From the NCBI GenBank assembly GCA_963834855.1, contig CAWIDH010000013.1, positions 1 to 64,000 on the forward strand: a stretch of DNA of 64,000 nucleotides. Reading direction: 5' to 3'. Each line of letters starts with the position of its first letter. The stretch's first letter is position 1. Positions 8,149-17,357 of this stretch are shown here, in pieces. Below the pieces are notes generated by a model. That model had not been told where the DNA came from. It worked only from the letters and a program-made list of their open reading frames with translations, and searched no databases. The position numbers and the translations under genes are program-made. This DNA comes from DATJKD01 sp963834855. GTDB lineage: Bacteria; Pseudomonadota; Gammaproteobacteria; Steroidobacterales; Steroidobacteraceae.

Positions 8149-9665
8149 TCAGCGGCGAGGGACTCCCGCTCAATCACTGCGCCGCGCAGGATGATGAGAT
8201 CGATCTCGCTCCAGGCGCGGAGCGACTCGAGCGGGTTGGACCTGAGGAGCAGGAGATTGGCGATCTTGCCGCTCTCGAGGGTTCCGTAGTCCTTGTCCAG
8301 CCCGAACTCGCGCGCGCCGTTGATGGTTGCCGCCTGGAAGATCGCCGGCAGCGAGACACCGGACTGCGCCATCAGGCGCATCTCGCGATACGTGTCGTAG
8401 CCGGGTTGATTGCCGTAAGTCGGTGCGGAAGGCGTATCGCTCCCCAGCAGCAGCGGATGACCGAGTGCGGCCAGGTAGCGCACCGCGCGCATGTTCTGGT
8501 CATTCACGCGCAGCAGGGTATGCGCGATCTCCACGTCCGGTGCGCCGCCGAAATCACGATGCATCTCCCTCTTGAACCAGCCGCCGGCCTCACTCGCGTA
8601 CCAGGCAAGCAGCTCTCGCGGAACGACCTTCGCGTACATCGGATCCTTGAGCGTATCCGCGCGGAACAGGTCGGCGGTTCCAGGCAAGACGCGCAGCGTC
8701 GGTTGGAAGCCGATCTTCCTGGCGTGGACGTTGCGCAGGTGCACCGCGATGGCTTCCGGCATTCCCTCGCTCGTGGTGTACTCGTTCCAGTTCCACAGGC
8801 CATGCGCAAGGACGTCGACGCCCGAATCGACTGCGATCCGCTGCATGTCGATCGCATTCGCGTGCGCGATCACTGGCAACCGATGTCTGCGCGCTTCGGC
8901 TTGCACACGCTGCAACATCGCCGGACTCATCATTGGCCAATCGGAACGCTCGCCGAACCCGTCTTCGATGAAGACTTTCACACACCGGGCGCCGCTCGCC
9001 CCGATACCGCCCACAACGGCTTCCGGAGTGTGCCTGGACGCGTCTTCGCCGGCTGGCAAGGGGTGTGCGGCGTTTGCAGGTTCGTATACATAGTTGGGCA
9101 TCAGTTGATAGCGGATGCTCTTGTCCACCATCGCCATCGGATAACCGTCGAGCACGATCACCGCACCGCAGCGGAAGATGTCGGGGTGTAATGGCTGCGC
9201 TTCGAAGGCCGCAATGCCCTCCGCGAAGCCTGCGAGATCCAGCACCTGCGTCACGCCGAAATACAGATAGCTGCGCGGTTGCTGACGCGCGTACACCTGA
9301 GCGAGTCCGGCGATCGCCTTGTCTCCACTGGCCAGCGGCAGCCCGGGCGGCGTGCTGACGTGCACGTGTGAATCCATGAGCCCGGGGCTCAGGAATCGGC
9401 CCCGACCGTCGATGCGCGTCGTCGAGGACGTCGCCACGATCGGCTTCTCGCTGATCTCAACGATGCGCTCGCCGCGAATGAGTACATGGCGATCGGGCGA
9501 CGGCCTGGCCTGTTCCGGCGAGATGACCGTCACGTTCTCGATCAGGATGTCGCCTACGGCGACAGAGCACGTCAATCCCGTCACCACCGCCAACAATGCA
9601 TGCAACGGCGAGCGCGGTCGCCCCCTGTGGGCGCGCTTCTCGCACGTGTGAATCGGTTCGCTCAA
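8142..9665 (-). CDS. Exported amidohydrolase (imidazolonepropionase/prolidase-like)
   Basis: This is a 507-residue metal-dependent amidohydrolase. DSHVHV (about residue 98) is the HxH motif, CVKVFIEDG holds the bridging Lys, PVIAHANA and DVLAHGLW supply two more His ligands, and LLLGSDTPSAPTYG supplies the catalytic Asp. An N-terminal hydrophobic segment (LLAVVTGLTCSVAVG) suggests export. The frame starts with TTG at 9665, directly after the PPK2 stop, so the two genes are likely co-transcribed; a later GTG is possible. The substrate cannot be deduced; exported relatives cleave cyclic amides or peptides. Confidence 0.85.
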   Translation of the reverse strand: MSEPIHTCEKRAHRGRPRSPLHALLAVVTGLTCSVAVGDILIENVTVISPEQARPSPDRHVLIRGERIVEISEKPIVATSSTTRIDGRGRFLSPGLMDSHVHVSTPPGLPLASGDKAIAGLAQVYARQQPRSYLYFGVTQVLDLAGFAEGIAAFEAQPLHPDIFRCGAVIVLDGYPMAMVDKSIRYQLMPNYVYEPANAAHPLPAGEDASRHTPEAVVGGIGASGARCVKVFIEDGFGERSDWPMMSPAMLQRVQAEARRHRLPVIAHANAIDMQRIAVDSGVDVLAHGLWNWNEYTTSEGMPEAIAVHLRNVHARKIGFQPTLRVLPGTADLFRADTLKDPMYAKVVPRELLAWYASEAGGWFKREMHRDFGGAPDVEIAHTLLRVNDQNMRAVRYLAALGHPLLLGSDTPSAPTYGNQPGYDTYREMRLMAQSGVSLPAIFQAATINGAREFGLDKDYGTLESGKIANLLLLRSNPLESLRAWSEIDLIILRGAVIERESLAADH

Positions 9666-10589
9666 TCAATACACCTCGGGCACCAGCATCTCGGCAGGCA
9701 CTGCCTGTCGCGAGTAGTGCTCGTGGCGCTCGCGCTGCGGCAGGACGACTGGCGTCTTCTGCACCTCCTGGTAGGGGAACTGCTTCAGAAGATGATCGAT
9801 GCAGTTCAGTCGCGCTCGTTTCTTGTCGACGGCCTGTACCACCCACCACCAGGCCTCCGGAATGTGCGAGCGCTCCAGCATGACCTCCTTCGCCTTGGTG
9901 TAGTCCTCCCACCGACGCCGGGACTCGAGATCCATCGGGCTCAGCTTCCACTGCTTCATCGGATCGTGGATACGGCCGAGGAACCGCAGGTGCTGCTCCT
10001 CGTCCGTGATCGAGAACCAGTACTTGAGCAACCGGATGCCCGAGCGCACGAGCATGCGCTCGAACTCCGGGACGGAGCGGAAGAACTCCTCGTATTCCTC
10101 GGGCGTGCAGAAACCCATCACACGTTCGACGCCTGCGCGGTTGTACCAGCTGCGGTCGAAGAGGACGATTTCGCCGGCCGCGGGCAGGTGTGGCACGTAG
10201 CGCTGGAAATACCACTGCGTGCGCTCGCGGTCATTCGGCGCCGGGAGCGCCACCACCCGGCATACGCGTGGATTGAGCCGTTGCGTGATGCGCTTGATGG
10301 CGCTGCCCTTGCCCGCGGCGTCTCGCCCTTCGAACAGGATGACGACCTTCTCCCGTGCGGCGACCACCCAGTCCTGCAGTTTCACGAGCTCTGCCTGGAG
10401 CCGGAAGAGCTGCTGGAAGTACTGTCGCCGATAGTCCCTCTCCGCCTCGGCATCGACCGCCGGAACCACTCCCGGGAGCGGGTGGTGATCCTCGATCTCC
10501 ATCTCCAGCTCTTCATCGTAGCTGTCCGCCAGATCGCGGCCGATGCGGAGGATGATCTCGTCGTGGTCGAGCGGTGGCAGCGCATCCAT
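9666..10589 (-). CDS. ppk2: Polyphosphate kinase 2
   Basis: This 307-residue PPK2-family kinase transfers phosphate between polyphosphate and nucleotides in the cytoplasm. It has the Walker A motif FEGRDAAGKGS (about residue 86), the Walker B/lid sequence FDRSWYNRAGVERVMGF (about residue 144), and the conserved KYWFSI and RIHDPMKQWKLSPMDLESR segments. The length and the long N-terminal extension fit single-domain PPK2 enzymes. Whether it prefers GDP, ADP or AMP cannot be read reliably. The ATG at 10589 follows a GGAGG Shine-Dalgarno. It probably forms a transcription unit with the downstream amidohydrolase, which starts immediately after its stop. Confidence 0.95.
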   Translation of the reverse strand: MDALPPLDHDEIILRIGRDLADSYDEELEMEIEDHHPLPGVVPAVDAEAERDYRRQYFQQLFRLQAELVKLQDWVVAAREKVVILFEGRDAAGKGSAIKRITQRLNPRVCRVVALPAPNDRERTQWYFQRYVPHLPAAGEIVLFDRSWYNRAGVERVMGFCTPEEYEEFFRSVPEFERMLVRSGIRLLKYWFSITDEEQHLRFLGRIHDPMKQWKLSPMDLESRRRWEDYTKAKEVMLERSHIPEAWWWVVQAVDKKRARLNCIDHLLKQFPYQEVQKTPVVLPQRERHEHYSRQAVPAEMLVPEVY

Positions 10590-10909
10590 GGTCGGCCTCC
10601 GGACAGATGGACCCGTGGTGAATGTGCGGCAGGGATCACCGCTTTACCAGCTGTGTTCAGTGCCGGCGTACCCGCGGCGGTTCGTGAATTGCTGACGGAT
10701 CGTCCCCGCTGCATGTTTCAGTTTCGCGACCAGAGGGCATCGCCATGCTGGTCACTTGCGGCTGGAAATGGATCCGCAAGTCACTGACTTACAAAGAATT
10801 CAGTTCGATCGGGGTGTCAGGCGCTCGGCTCCACCTGGCTCGCTTCCGGGCTCCGTCAGGTGAGCGAGCTCGCGCATTGACGCGCGATCGGTGCGCGCGT
10901 GGTCAGTGT
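10590..10909. other. Intergenic stretch, no supported gene
   Basis: These 320 bases lie upstream of ppk2 and downstream of the glycine-zipper gene. No coding region is supported. The only structure I see is the inverted repeat listed separately at 10751-10784. Confidence 0.5.
10751..10784. repeat. Inverted repeat upstream of ppk2
   Basis: GTCACTTGCG and CGCAAGTCAC form a 10-bp inverted repeat with one mismatch around a 14-base loop. Overlapping it at 10778-10790 is the perfect palindrome AAGTCACTGACTT. It could be a hairpin or regulator site about 160 bases upstream of ppk2. There is no T tract, so it is not an obvious terminator. Confidence 0.4.
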
Positions 10910-11494
10910 CTACTGGCTCATCCGCCAGGTGCCGTCACCGGTACGGCACGCGTGGCTTTTCTGCGATTCCGCTCGGCCATCGCGTGAGGCTTGCAGTTCG
11001 AAGTCGCGGCACGTACCGGCGTTCCGTACGCCACCGACGGGCTTGACGACATAGGTGATGCCGGATCTCTCGTTTAGCCAGCGGACGCTTTGACCGTCCT
11101 TCGCAAGCTCGAGCGCATGACCGACGCAAGCACGATCCTTATCATCCAGGTTGCGGCCGATCTCATGACCGATGACCGCGCCGATCACTGTACCGAGGAT
11201 GACGGCCACCGCACGGCCCTCACCGACCTGCGAACCGATTGCCCCGCCCACGACGCCGCCGAGGACGGTGCCAATCGCATCGCGATTGCATCGACCATCG
11301 ATGATCCCGTAGTCGTGCTCCCATTGGCGGCCGGTATAGCCGAGGTAGTAGGGATCATGCTTCTTACGCCATCCGTGCGCGGGCGCATGAGACGGCGGGT
11401 CCGCAAACGCAGGCAACGCAACACCGAGGACTGCTGCAAACAGAACGGCAAGCCCTGATTGGCGCAAACGCTTTCGTACCGCAAGTGATCGCAT
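10910..11494 (-). CDS. Glycine-zipper 2TM domain protein, exported
   Basis: This is a 194-residue envelope protein. It has a signal peptide (about residues 1-31, hydrophobic core SGLAVLFAAVLGVALPAFA). A central glycine zipper follows, in which GTVLGGVVGGAIGSQVGEG and GTVIGAVIGHEIGRNLDD form the two-helix 2TM pattern. The C-terminal ~70 residues are soluble with two Cys. Relatives include Rickettsia 17-kDa antigen-like and SlyB-like outer-membrane proteins thought to affect envelope integrity. The ATG at 11494 has a strong Shine-Dalgarno (GGAGGAATCTGC), so the longer upstream frame is rejected. It stands alone and its precise role is unknown. Confidence 0.82.
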   Translation of the reverse strand: MRSLAVRKRLRQSGLAVLFAAVLGVALPAFADPPSHAPAHGWRKKHDPYYLGYTGRQWEHDYGIIDGRCNRDAIGTVLGGVVGGAIGSQVGEGRAVAVILGTVIGAVIGHEIGRNLDDKDRACVGHALELAKDGQSVRWLNERSGITYVVKPVGGVRNAGTCRDFELQASRDGRAESQKSHACRTGDGTWRMSQ

Positions 11495-11673
11495 GCAGAT
11501 TCCTCCGTGCCTTTGTCGCCGAGCGCGGACGCCGGTACGTCCAATGAGCACGGCCGGCAATCTACCGCAGGCGAGTGAACCGTGACTGAAGCCACCCCTC
11601 CGAACGGGCAGCCGCGTAATCCAAGTGTGATGACGGGCACAGTTGCAGTCGGCGTCAAGCCATGAATCACCCC

Positions 11674-12669
11674 TTATGTAAATCTGCGCTGCCGGCGCGA
11701 AGTGAGCGAACGCTCGGTCTTGCCGACGTCCGCGGCAACCGCGCGCACGACTTGCTTGAGCCACTGAATGGGCGGTTCGGCCACGCTGCGCGGATGAGAC
11801 GCCATCACCACATCGAAACCCTCCAGCTCAAGCGGTGGCGGGAACGTGCGCAAGCTGTAAACCCTGGCGAAACAGTCTGCAACGCGGCGCGGCAGCGTCA
11901 TGACGAGGTCGGTGTGCGCGACGATGATCGGCGCGGCCAGGTAGTGCGGCACCGTGAGCGCGACGCGCCGCATCTGCGTCAACCCTTCGAGTGCCAAGTC
12001 AACCACGCCGGGCACCACGCCATGCGTGGAAATCAGCGCATGGTCCTCAGCCAGGAACTCCTCGAGGGTGGGCCGGCGTGACAGCCGCGGGTGATCGGCC
12101 CTGGCAATGCTCACGAAGGACTCGTGGAACAGCGTCTCCAGGTCGCGAATGCCGCGCACGCTCCACCGGTCGGCGACGACGAGATCCAACTCGCGGCTGA
12201 CAAGGCTGATGTCCTGCGCCGTGTCGAACGGCAGGATTTCGAGGGTGGCGCGCGGCGCCACCTGTCGCAACTGCTGCGCAAGCGGCGCCAGCAATACGAG
12301 CGTGGCGTAATCGTTGGCACCGATGCGGAAGTGACGCTCCGTCGTGGCCGGGTCGAACTTTGCTGCCGCGCTCAGCGCGGTGCCTATGTCTTCAAGAATT
12401 CGCGCAAGACGCGGCTGCAGCTCCTCTGCCAGTGGCGTAGCCACCATGCGATTGCCACTGCGCACCAGGAGCGGGTCGTGCAGGATTTCCCGTAAGCGCG
12501 CCAGGGCGGCGCTGGTCGCGGGTTGACTCAAGTCGAGCCGTCGCGCAGCCCCCGATACGCTGCGTGCGACGAGCAGCGCATCGAGTGCGCGCAGCAGATT
12601 CAGGTCGAAGGATGCCAGGCTCACGGCCTCATGGTCGCGCGTCGCGTTCGGCTTGGGCATTCGTGGCAT
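11674..12669 (-). CDS. LysR family transcriptional regulator
   Basis: This 331-residue LysR regulator has an N-terminal winged helix-turn-helix (SLASFDLNLLRALDALLVAR, then GAARRLDLSQPATSAALARLREIL). An effector-binding domain (about residues 105-310) follows and resembles the NodD/LinR subgroup. It is divergent from the DJ-1/PfpI gene and the PaoABC genes beyond it. A LysR-type box (ATC-N9-GAT) sits 21 bases upstream of its start. By analogy it probably represses itself and activates the divergent genes in response to a small aromatic or aldehyde-like effector, which is inference. The start is taken at ATG 12669; an ATG three codons later is equally possible. Confidence 0.93.
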   Translation of the reverse strand: MPRMPKPNATRDHEAVSLASFDLNLLRALDALLVARSVSGAARRLDLSQPATSAALARLREILHDPLLVRSGNRMVATPLAEELQPRLARILEDIGTALSAAAKFDPATTERHFRIGANDYATLVLLAPLAQQLRQVAPRATLEILPFDTAQDISLVSRELDLVVADRWSVRGIRDLETLFHESFVSIARADHPRLSRRPTLEEFLAEDHALISTHGVVPGVVDLALEGLTQMRRVALTVPHYLAAPIIVAHTDLVMTLPRRVADCFARVYSLRTFPPPLELEGFDVVMASHPRSVAEPPIQWLKQVVRAVAADVGKTERSLTSRRQRRFT

Positions 12670-12689
12670 GGATAGATGATATCCACGGA

Positions 12690-12704
12690 ATCCGCTTAGC
12701 GGAT
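12690..12704. promoter_or_regulatory. LysR-type box in divergent promoter
   Basis: ATCCGCTTAGCGGAT is a perfect 7-1-7 palindrome of the LTTR form ATC-N9-GAT (T-N11-A). It lies between the divergent LysR gene (start 12669) and the DJ-1/PfpI gene (start 12823), where a LysR regulator would bind to control both. Confidence 0.7.
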
Positions 12705-12822
12705 AGGACTGCCCGGTCTAGTCTCATCATCCATGGCGTCCGCTGTGAGCAAGTGACATCCCAGGCTCCCGGCGCCACCAGTCGACCCACGCGTTCAAGC
12801 TGCTGAAGCAGGAAGGTGACAG

Positions 12823-13428
12823 GTGTCGAACGTACGGATTGCCGCGCTGGTCGCGGATGGCTTTCAAGAGGAGGAGTGCCTGGTGCCGCGGTTCGCGCTG
12901 CAGCTCCTGGGCGCACGGGTCGATATTGTCTCTTTGGTGAAGACGCCGATCGAGATCTACAGCTATTTCAAGAAGGTGGGCACGTACGATGTCGACCATT
13001 CCATCGCTGAAGTCGACGCCGGGGACTTCGACGGGGTTCTGATTCCCGGCGGCGCCAAGAGTCCCGTGATCCTTGGCCAGGATGAGCGCGTCAAGGCGTT
13101 CCTGCGCGCGATCGCGGAGGCCGACAAGCTCGTCGCCTGTATCTGTCGCGGCACACTGCTCGCGGCCAATGCCGGGATCGTCCGCAACCGTCGAATCACA
13201 GGCTTCACCGGGGACAGTGAACTTTCGGCCGAGCAGTATCGGGAGCTCGCCGTGGAGCCGGCGGTCGTGACTGGCGGGGGTATCTGGGAGGATCGCGAGG
13301 TCGTGATCGATCGCAACCTCATCTCGTCGCGGCATCCGAGGGATATAAAGTTCTTCACGGCTGCGATCTGCAACTACCTCTGGCACGGCGCCAGGCAGAG
13401 CCCATTCGAGAGTGGAATCGAGGGATGA
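12823..13428 (+). CDS. DJ-1/PfpI family protein
   Basis: This 201-residue protein has the class I glutamine amidotransferase-like DJ-1/PfpI fold. The nucleophile elbow is CICRGTLL, with Cys at about residue 108. DGFQEEE near the N-terminus carries the conserved acidic residue beside the nucleophile, and GVLIPGGAKSP is the typical preceding loop. Family members act as glyoxalase III/deglycases, proteases or stress chaperones, and sequence alone does not separate these. The start is GTG at 12823, after an AGGAAGG Shine-Dalgarno. It lies 80 bases upstream of the aldehyde oxidoreductase genes, so a shared role in aldehyde or carbonyl detoxification is plausible but inferred. Confidence 0.88.
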   Translation: MSNVRIAALVADGFQEEECLVPRFALQLLGARVDIVSLVKTPIEIYSYFKKVGTYDVDHSIAEVDAGDFDGVLIPGGAKSPVILGQDERVKAFLRAIAEADKLVACICRGTLLAANAGIVRNRRITGFTGDSELSAEQYRELAVEPAVVTGGGIWEDREVVIDRNLISSRHPRDIKFFTAAICNYLWHGARQSPFESGIEG

Positions 13429-13510
13429 GAACACATGGGTCGTCGGCTCAGTGGTTGTTTCGCAACCACCGGTTTCTTGATATTGCTATGCCTGCAGGAG
13501 GCGGAAGACG

Positions 13511-14119
13511 ATGCGTGAACGACCGGTCTCGAGGCGGGCGCTGCTGAAGGGGGCGGGGGTCGTCGCCGCTGCCGCTGGCATGGCGCCGCTCGCACCGGCC
13601 GCCTCTGCCGCCTCGTCCGGAGCGGCACAGCTCGGGTCCCGTACGCTCACGACCCGCTTCCGGGTCAACGGCGTCGTCCGCTCCATCGAGCACGAAGCTC
13701 GCGTAACCCTGCTCGATCTGCTTCGCGAGCGCCTCGAGCTCACCGGCACGAAGAAGGGATGCAACGAGGGCGCGTGCGGCGCGTGCACCGTGCTGCTCGA
13801 TGATCAGCGCGTGAACGCGTGCATGACGCTCGCCGCATCGTGCGACGGGCGAGACGTGACCACCGTGGAGGGCATCGCTGCCGCCGACGGCGCGCTGCAT
13901 GCCGTCCAGCAGGCGTTCATCGACAACGACGCCTTCCAGTGCGGCTACTGCACGCCGGGGCAGATCGTCTCGGCCGTGGCCTGCATTCGCGAAGGGCATG
14001 CCGGCTCCGACGCCGAGATCTCTGAATGGATGAGCGGCAATGTGTGCCGCTGCGCCGCGTACCCGCAGATCGTCGCCGCGGTTCGCCAGGCTGCGTTACA
14101 GCTGGCGAAACAGGGCTGA
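13511..14119 (+). CDS. paoA: Aldehyde oxidoreductase, 2Fe-2S subunit (PaoA-like), Tat-exported
   Basis: This is the 202-residue iron-sulfur subunit of a xanthine oxidase-family enzyme. The N-terminus has a Tat signal (SRRALLKGAGVVAAAAG), so the folded complex goes to the periplasm, as for E. coli PaoABC. The plant-type 2Fe-2S cluster ligands are in GCNEGACGACTVLL (about residue 84), and the second cluster ligands are in CGYCTPGQ and NVCRCAAYP. It passes electrons from the molybdenum site to FAD in the PaoB partner. The start follows a good Shine-Dalgarno (GGAGGCGGAAG). The FAD subunit starts 6 bases after its stop, so paoA, paoB and paoC form one operon. Confidence 0.93.
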   Translation: MRERPVSRRALLKGAGVVAAAAGMAPLAPAASAASSGAAQLGSRTLTTRFRVNGVVRSIEHEARVTLLDLLRERLELTGTKKGCNEGACGACTVLLDDQRVNACMTLAASCDGRDVTTVEGIAAADGALHAVQQAFIDNDAFQCGYCTPGQIVSAVACIREGHAGSDAEISEWMSGNVCRCAAYPQIVAAVRQAALQLAKQG

Positions 14120-14125
14120 AGTCGC

Positions 14126-15161
14126 ATGCGCAACTTCGCATACCTCCGCCCGAACAGCCTCGACGAAGCCGTCGCGTCGGCCGCGGCGGGTGCCGTGTTC
14201 ATCGCGGGGGGGACCGAGCTCCTCAACTGGATGCGGCTCGGAATCGCCGACCCCGACGCCGTCGCCGACATCGGCCGGCTCGGCGGTCTGCGAGGCATTG
14301 CGCTCGACGGCGAAGTCGTGCGCATCGGCGCCCTCAACACCCTGAACGAGATCGGGACCAGCGAGGTCGTACGGCGCGCCATGCCCGTGCTTTCGCAGGC
14401 GTGCCTGGCCGCCGCGTCGGCGCAATTGCGCAATCTCGCCACCATCGGTGGCAACGTGCTGCAGAAGACCCGTTGTCCGTACTTCCGCGCCGAGGCGGCT
14501 GGCGCGAAGGGAATGCCGTGGCCGTGCAATAAGCGCGTCGCGGGGTCGGGCTGTGCGGCGCGGGAGAGCGGCTACGCCCGGCTCGCGCTCTTCGGCGGCA
14601 GCGAGGCGTGCGTGGCTACGCATCCGTCCGATCCGGCGGTGGCCCTGGCAGTGCTCGATGCGATCGTCGAGATCTCGAGCCCGGACGGTGCGAGGACCAT
14701 GCCGATCGGCGACTTCCTGCTCACCCAGGAAGAGGCGGCGGCGCAGGGCGGCACACGCGCCACGAACGCGGCGGCGCTCGAGAATCGCCTGCAGGTCGGC
14801 GAGATCATCACCGGTTTTCGCGTCCCTGCGGACGCGGCCGCGCGCCGCTCCGCCTATGTCAAGGTCCGCGAGCGGCAGTCGTACGAGTACGCGATGGTCT
14901 CGGCGGCGGTGGCGATCGACCTGGACGGCGAGCGCATTCGCAGCGCGCGCGTTGCGCTCGGCTCGGTGGCGCAGAAGCCCTGGCGGCTCGCATCCGCCGA
15001 GCGCGCCCTGGCGGGCATCCCGCTGCGGAGCGAGCGCGTCGGCCAGGCGCTGGAGGCCGCGCTCGCGGATGCCCGCCCGCCGAAGGGCAACGAGTTCAAG
15101 GTCCGCTCTCGCTCGAAACGCGGCGCACCGTGCGCTGCTGGCGGCGGCAGGTGCCGCATGA
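14126..15161 (+). CDS. paoB: Aldehyde oxidoreductase, FAD/4Fe-4S subunit (PaoB-like), frameshifted near end
   Basis: This is the FAD-binding subunit of about 345 residues. FIAGGTELLNWMR is the FAD-binding loop and ATIGGNVLQKTRCPYFR the second one. The extra segment with RCPYFR, PCNKR, GSGCAA and EACVATHPSD matches the PaoB/HcrB insertion that binds a [4Fe-4S] cluster. In the present sequence the frame runs on into the next gene. The expected tail (LARNAAHRALLAAAGAA and stop at 15161) is in another frame and is reached by removing one base near 15110. The restored stop overlaps the paoC ATG as ATGA. The apparent FAD-Mo fusion is therefore most likely an indel artefact. Confidence 0.88.
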
Positions 15162-17304
15162 TCCAGGCACCACGGCGTCCGGACGGGCGTGCCAAAGTCA
15201 CCGGGGATGCGGCCTATGCGGGCGAGCGCAGCCCGAGCAACGTGCTGCACGCCGTCATGGTGACCTCTCCGATCGCGCGCGGCCGTGTGACCCGAATCGA
15301 CGCCTCGGCAGCCCTCGAGCATCCGGGCGTCATGTCGGTGCTGACGCACGCCGACATGCCCCGCCTCGCCGCAGCGCCGGTGCCCCCCGCCGCACAGTCA
15401 TTCACGCCAATGCAGTCCACCGAGGTCCAGTACGAGGGGCAACCCGTAGCGCTGGTGCTTGCGGAAACGCTCGAGGCGGCGGAGCACGGTGCCGCGCTCG
15501 TCGACGCGCAGTACGCGTCCGCCGCACCCGTGGCGTTCGAGCACGGCGAGGTGGTGATTCCGCGCAAGGAAGGCAACGGCTACGCCTTCGCGGAGCTGGA
15601 CGTGCGCAAGGGCGATGCGGACACGGCGCTCGCGAATGCCGCGGCAAAGGTCGATGCCGAGTATGTCACGCCGACGCGCCATCACAACATGATGGAGCCC
15701 TCGGCCACGCTCGCCGAGTGGCGCGGCGATGAGCTGCACGTGCACGATGCCACGCAATGGACCTTCGGCATCCGCTACGCGCTCGCCGCGCTGCTGCAGA
15801 TGCCACCGGCGAAGATTCACGTCCGCTGCCCATACACGGGCGGCGGCTTCGGCGCGAAAGGCTACGTCTGGCCGCACCAGATCCTCGCGCCGCTCGCGGC
15901 ACGCATTGCCGGGCGGCCAGTCAAACTGTGCATCGATCGCGTCGGCTGCTATACGGGCTGCGGTTATCAGCCCGTCGTGCGCTCGCGCGTACGCCTCGGC
16001 GCCGACCGCGCCGGCAAACTCACCGCGGTCGTGCACGAAACGACGAACGTCACGTCGCGGTTCGACGACTATGTCGAATACGGTTCCGCGGGCACGCGCG
16101 GCCTCTATGCCATGCCCGCGTTCGCTGCGAGCACCCGCATCGTCAAAGCGGACGTCGGCACGCCGACCGCGCTGCGGGCGCCGCACGAGGGTCCGGGCAT
16201 GTTCGCGCTCGAGAGCGCGGTGGACGAGCTGGCGTATGCACTGGGCCTCGATCCGCTCGAGCTGCGGCTGCGCAATCATGCCGAGACCGATCCGCTGTCA
16301 GGCAAGCCGTTCTCGTCTAAGAAACTGCGCGAGGTGTACGAGGAAGGAGCGCGACGCTTCGGCTGGGCCAAGCGCCCGTCGGCGCCCCGCTCGATGACCG
16401 ACCGCGGCAAGCTCATCGGCTGGGGCATGGCATCGGCGATCATGTCGACCTTCCGTTTCGCCTCGACGGCGCGCGTGCGTCTCGCGGCGAACGGCGACAT
16501 CACGATCGAAGCCGGCTGCCAGGAGATCGGCACCGGCCCGTACACGATCATGCCGCAGCTCGCGGGCGAGGTGCTCGGCGTCCCGCCCGAACGCATCAAG
16601 CTGCGCCTCGGCGACACCGGCCTGCCGGAAACGGGCGGCACGTTCGGCTCCTCCACCACCATGAGCACGGGGTCCGCCGTGATCGACGCTGCGCGCAAGC
16701 TGAAGGATCGGCTCGCTGCGATTCTGGGGGCGGAGCCGCGCCTGCTCCGGAGACGTGGCCCGCACTGCTGCGCGAACGAGGCATCGACGAGGTGAGCGCT
16801 GACGGGGCATTCGCCCTGCCGGGCAAGGTGGCTTTCGATGCGCACGGCGGTCAATCCGGCTACGCGATGTACACGTGGGGTGCCTTGTTCGTCGAAATGG
16901 AAGTCGACGAGCCTCTCGGGCTTGCGCGCATGCGTCGCTGTGTCGCGGGCTACTCGGCCGGCCGCATCGTCAACCCGCTCACGGCGCGCAGCCAGATGAT
17001 CGGCGGCATCATCTGGGGATACGGCCGCGCGATGCTCGAAGAGAGCGCGATCGACGCACGCTACGGACGCTATGTGTCCAAGAACCTGTCGGGCGTCATG
17101 CTGCCGGTGAACGCCGACATCCCGCAGGACATGGACGTGTTCTTCGCCGACGAGCACGATCCGCACGCTTCGGCCCTGGGTGCCCGAGGGATCGGCGAGC
17201 TCGGCGAGGTCGGCGTCGCCGCGGCGATCACCAATGCCCTCTTCCACGCGACGGGCAAGCGCATTCGCAAGCTGCCTGTGCACATCGAGTCGCTGCTCGC
17301 GTAG
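15158..17304 (+). CDS. paoC: Aldehyde oxidoreductase, molybdenum subunit (PaoC-like), frameshifted
   Basis: This is the catalytic molybdopterin-cytosine-dinucleotide subunit, about 716 residues if repaired. It contains the Mo-cofactor loops GGGFGAKGYVWPHQ (about residue 230) and the C-terminal GARGIGELGEVGVAAAITN, which carries the catalytic Glu. It oxidises aldehydes to acids, with electrons leaving through PaoB and PaoA. The frame breaks at a run of five G near 16727. Restoring one base joins AAILGGG to PETWPALLRERGIDEVSADG and the downstream frame to 17304. Homopolymer miscounting is the likeliest cause. The start at 15158 overlaps the repaired paoB stop. No PaoD/XdhC maturation gene follows, so insertion of cofactor must rely on a distant gene. 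Confidence 0.88.
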
Positions 17305-17357
17305 GCGCGCGGCCAGGGAGGATCAGCGGCCCGGTCGTCGCGTACGGAGTTCGACGC

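Noticed and set aside
9486..10787. 433-residue plus-strand frame opposite ppk2 and amidohydrolase
   Set aside because: It is a shadow of high-GC coding sequence with no family pattern; ppk2 on the other strand is certain.
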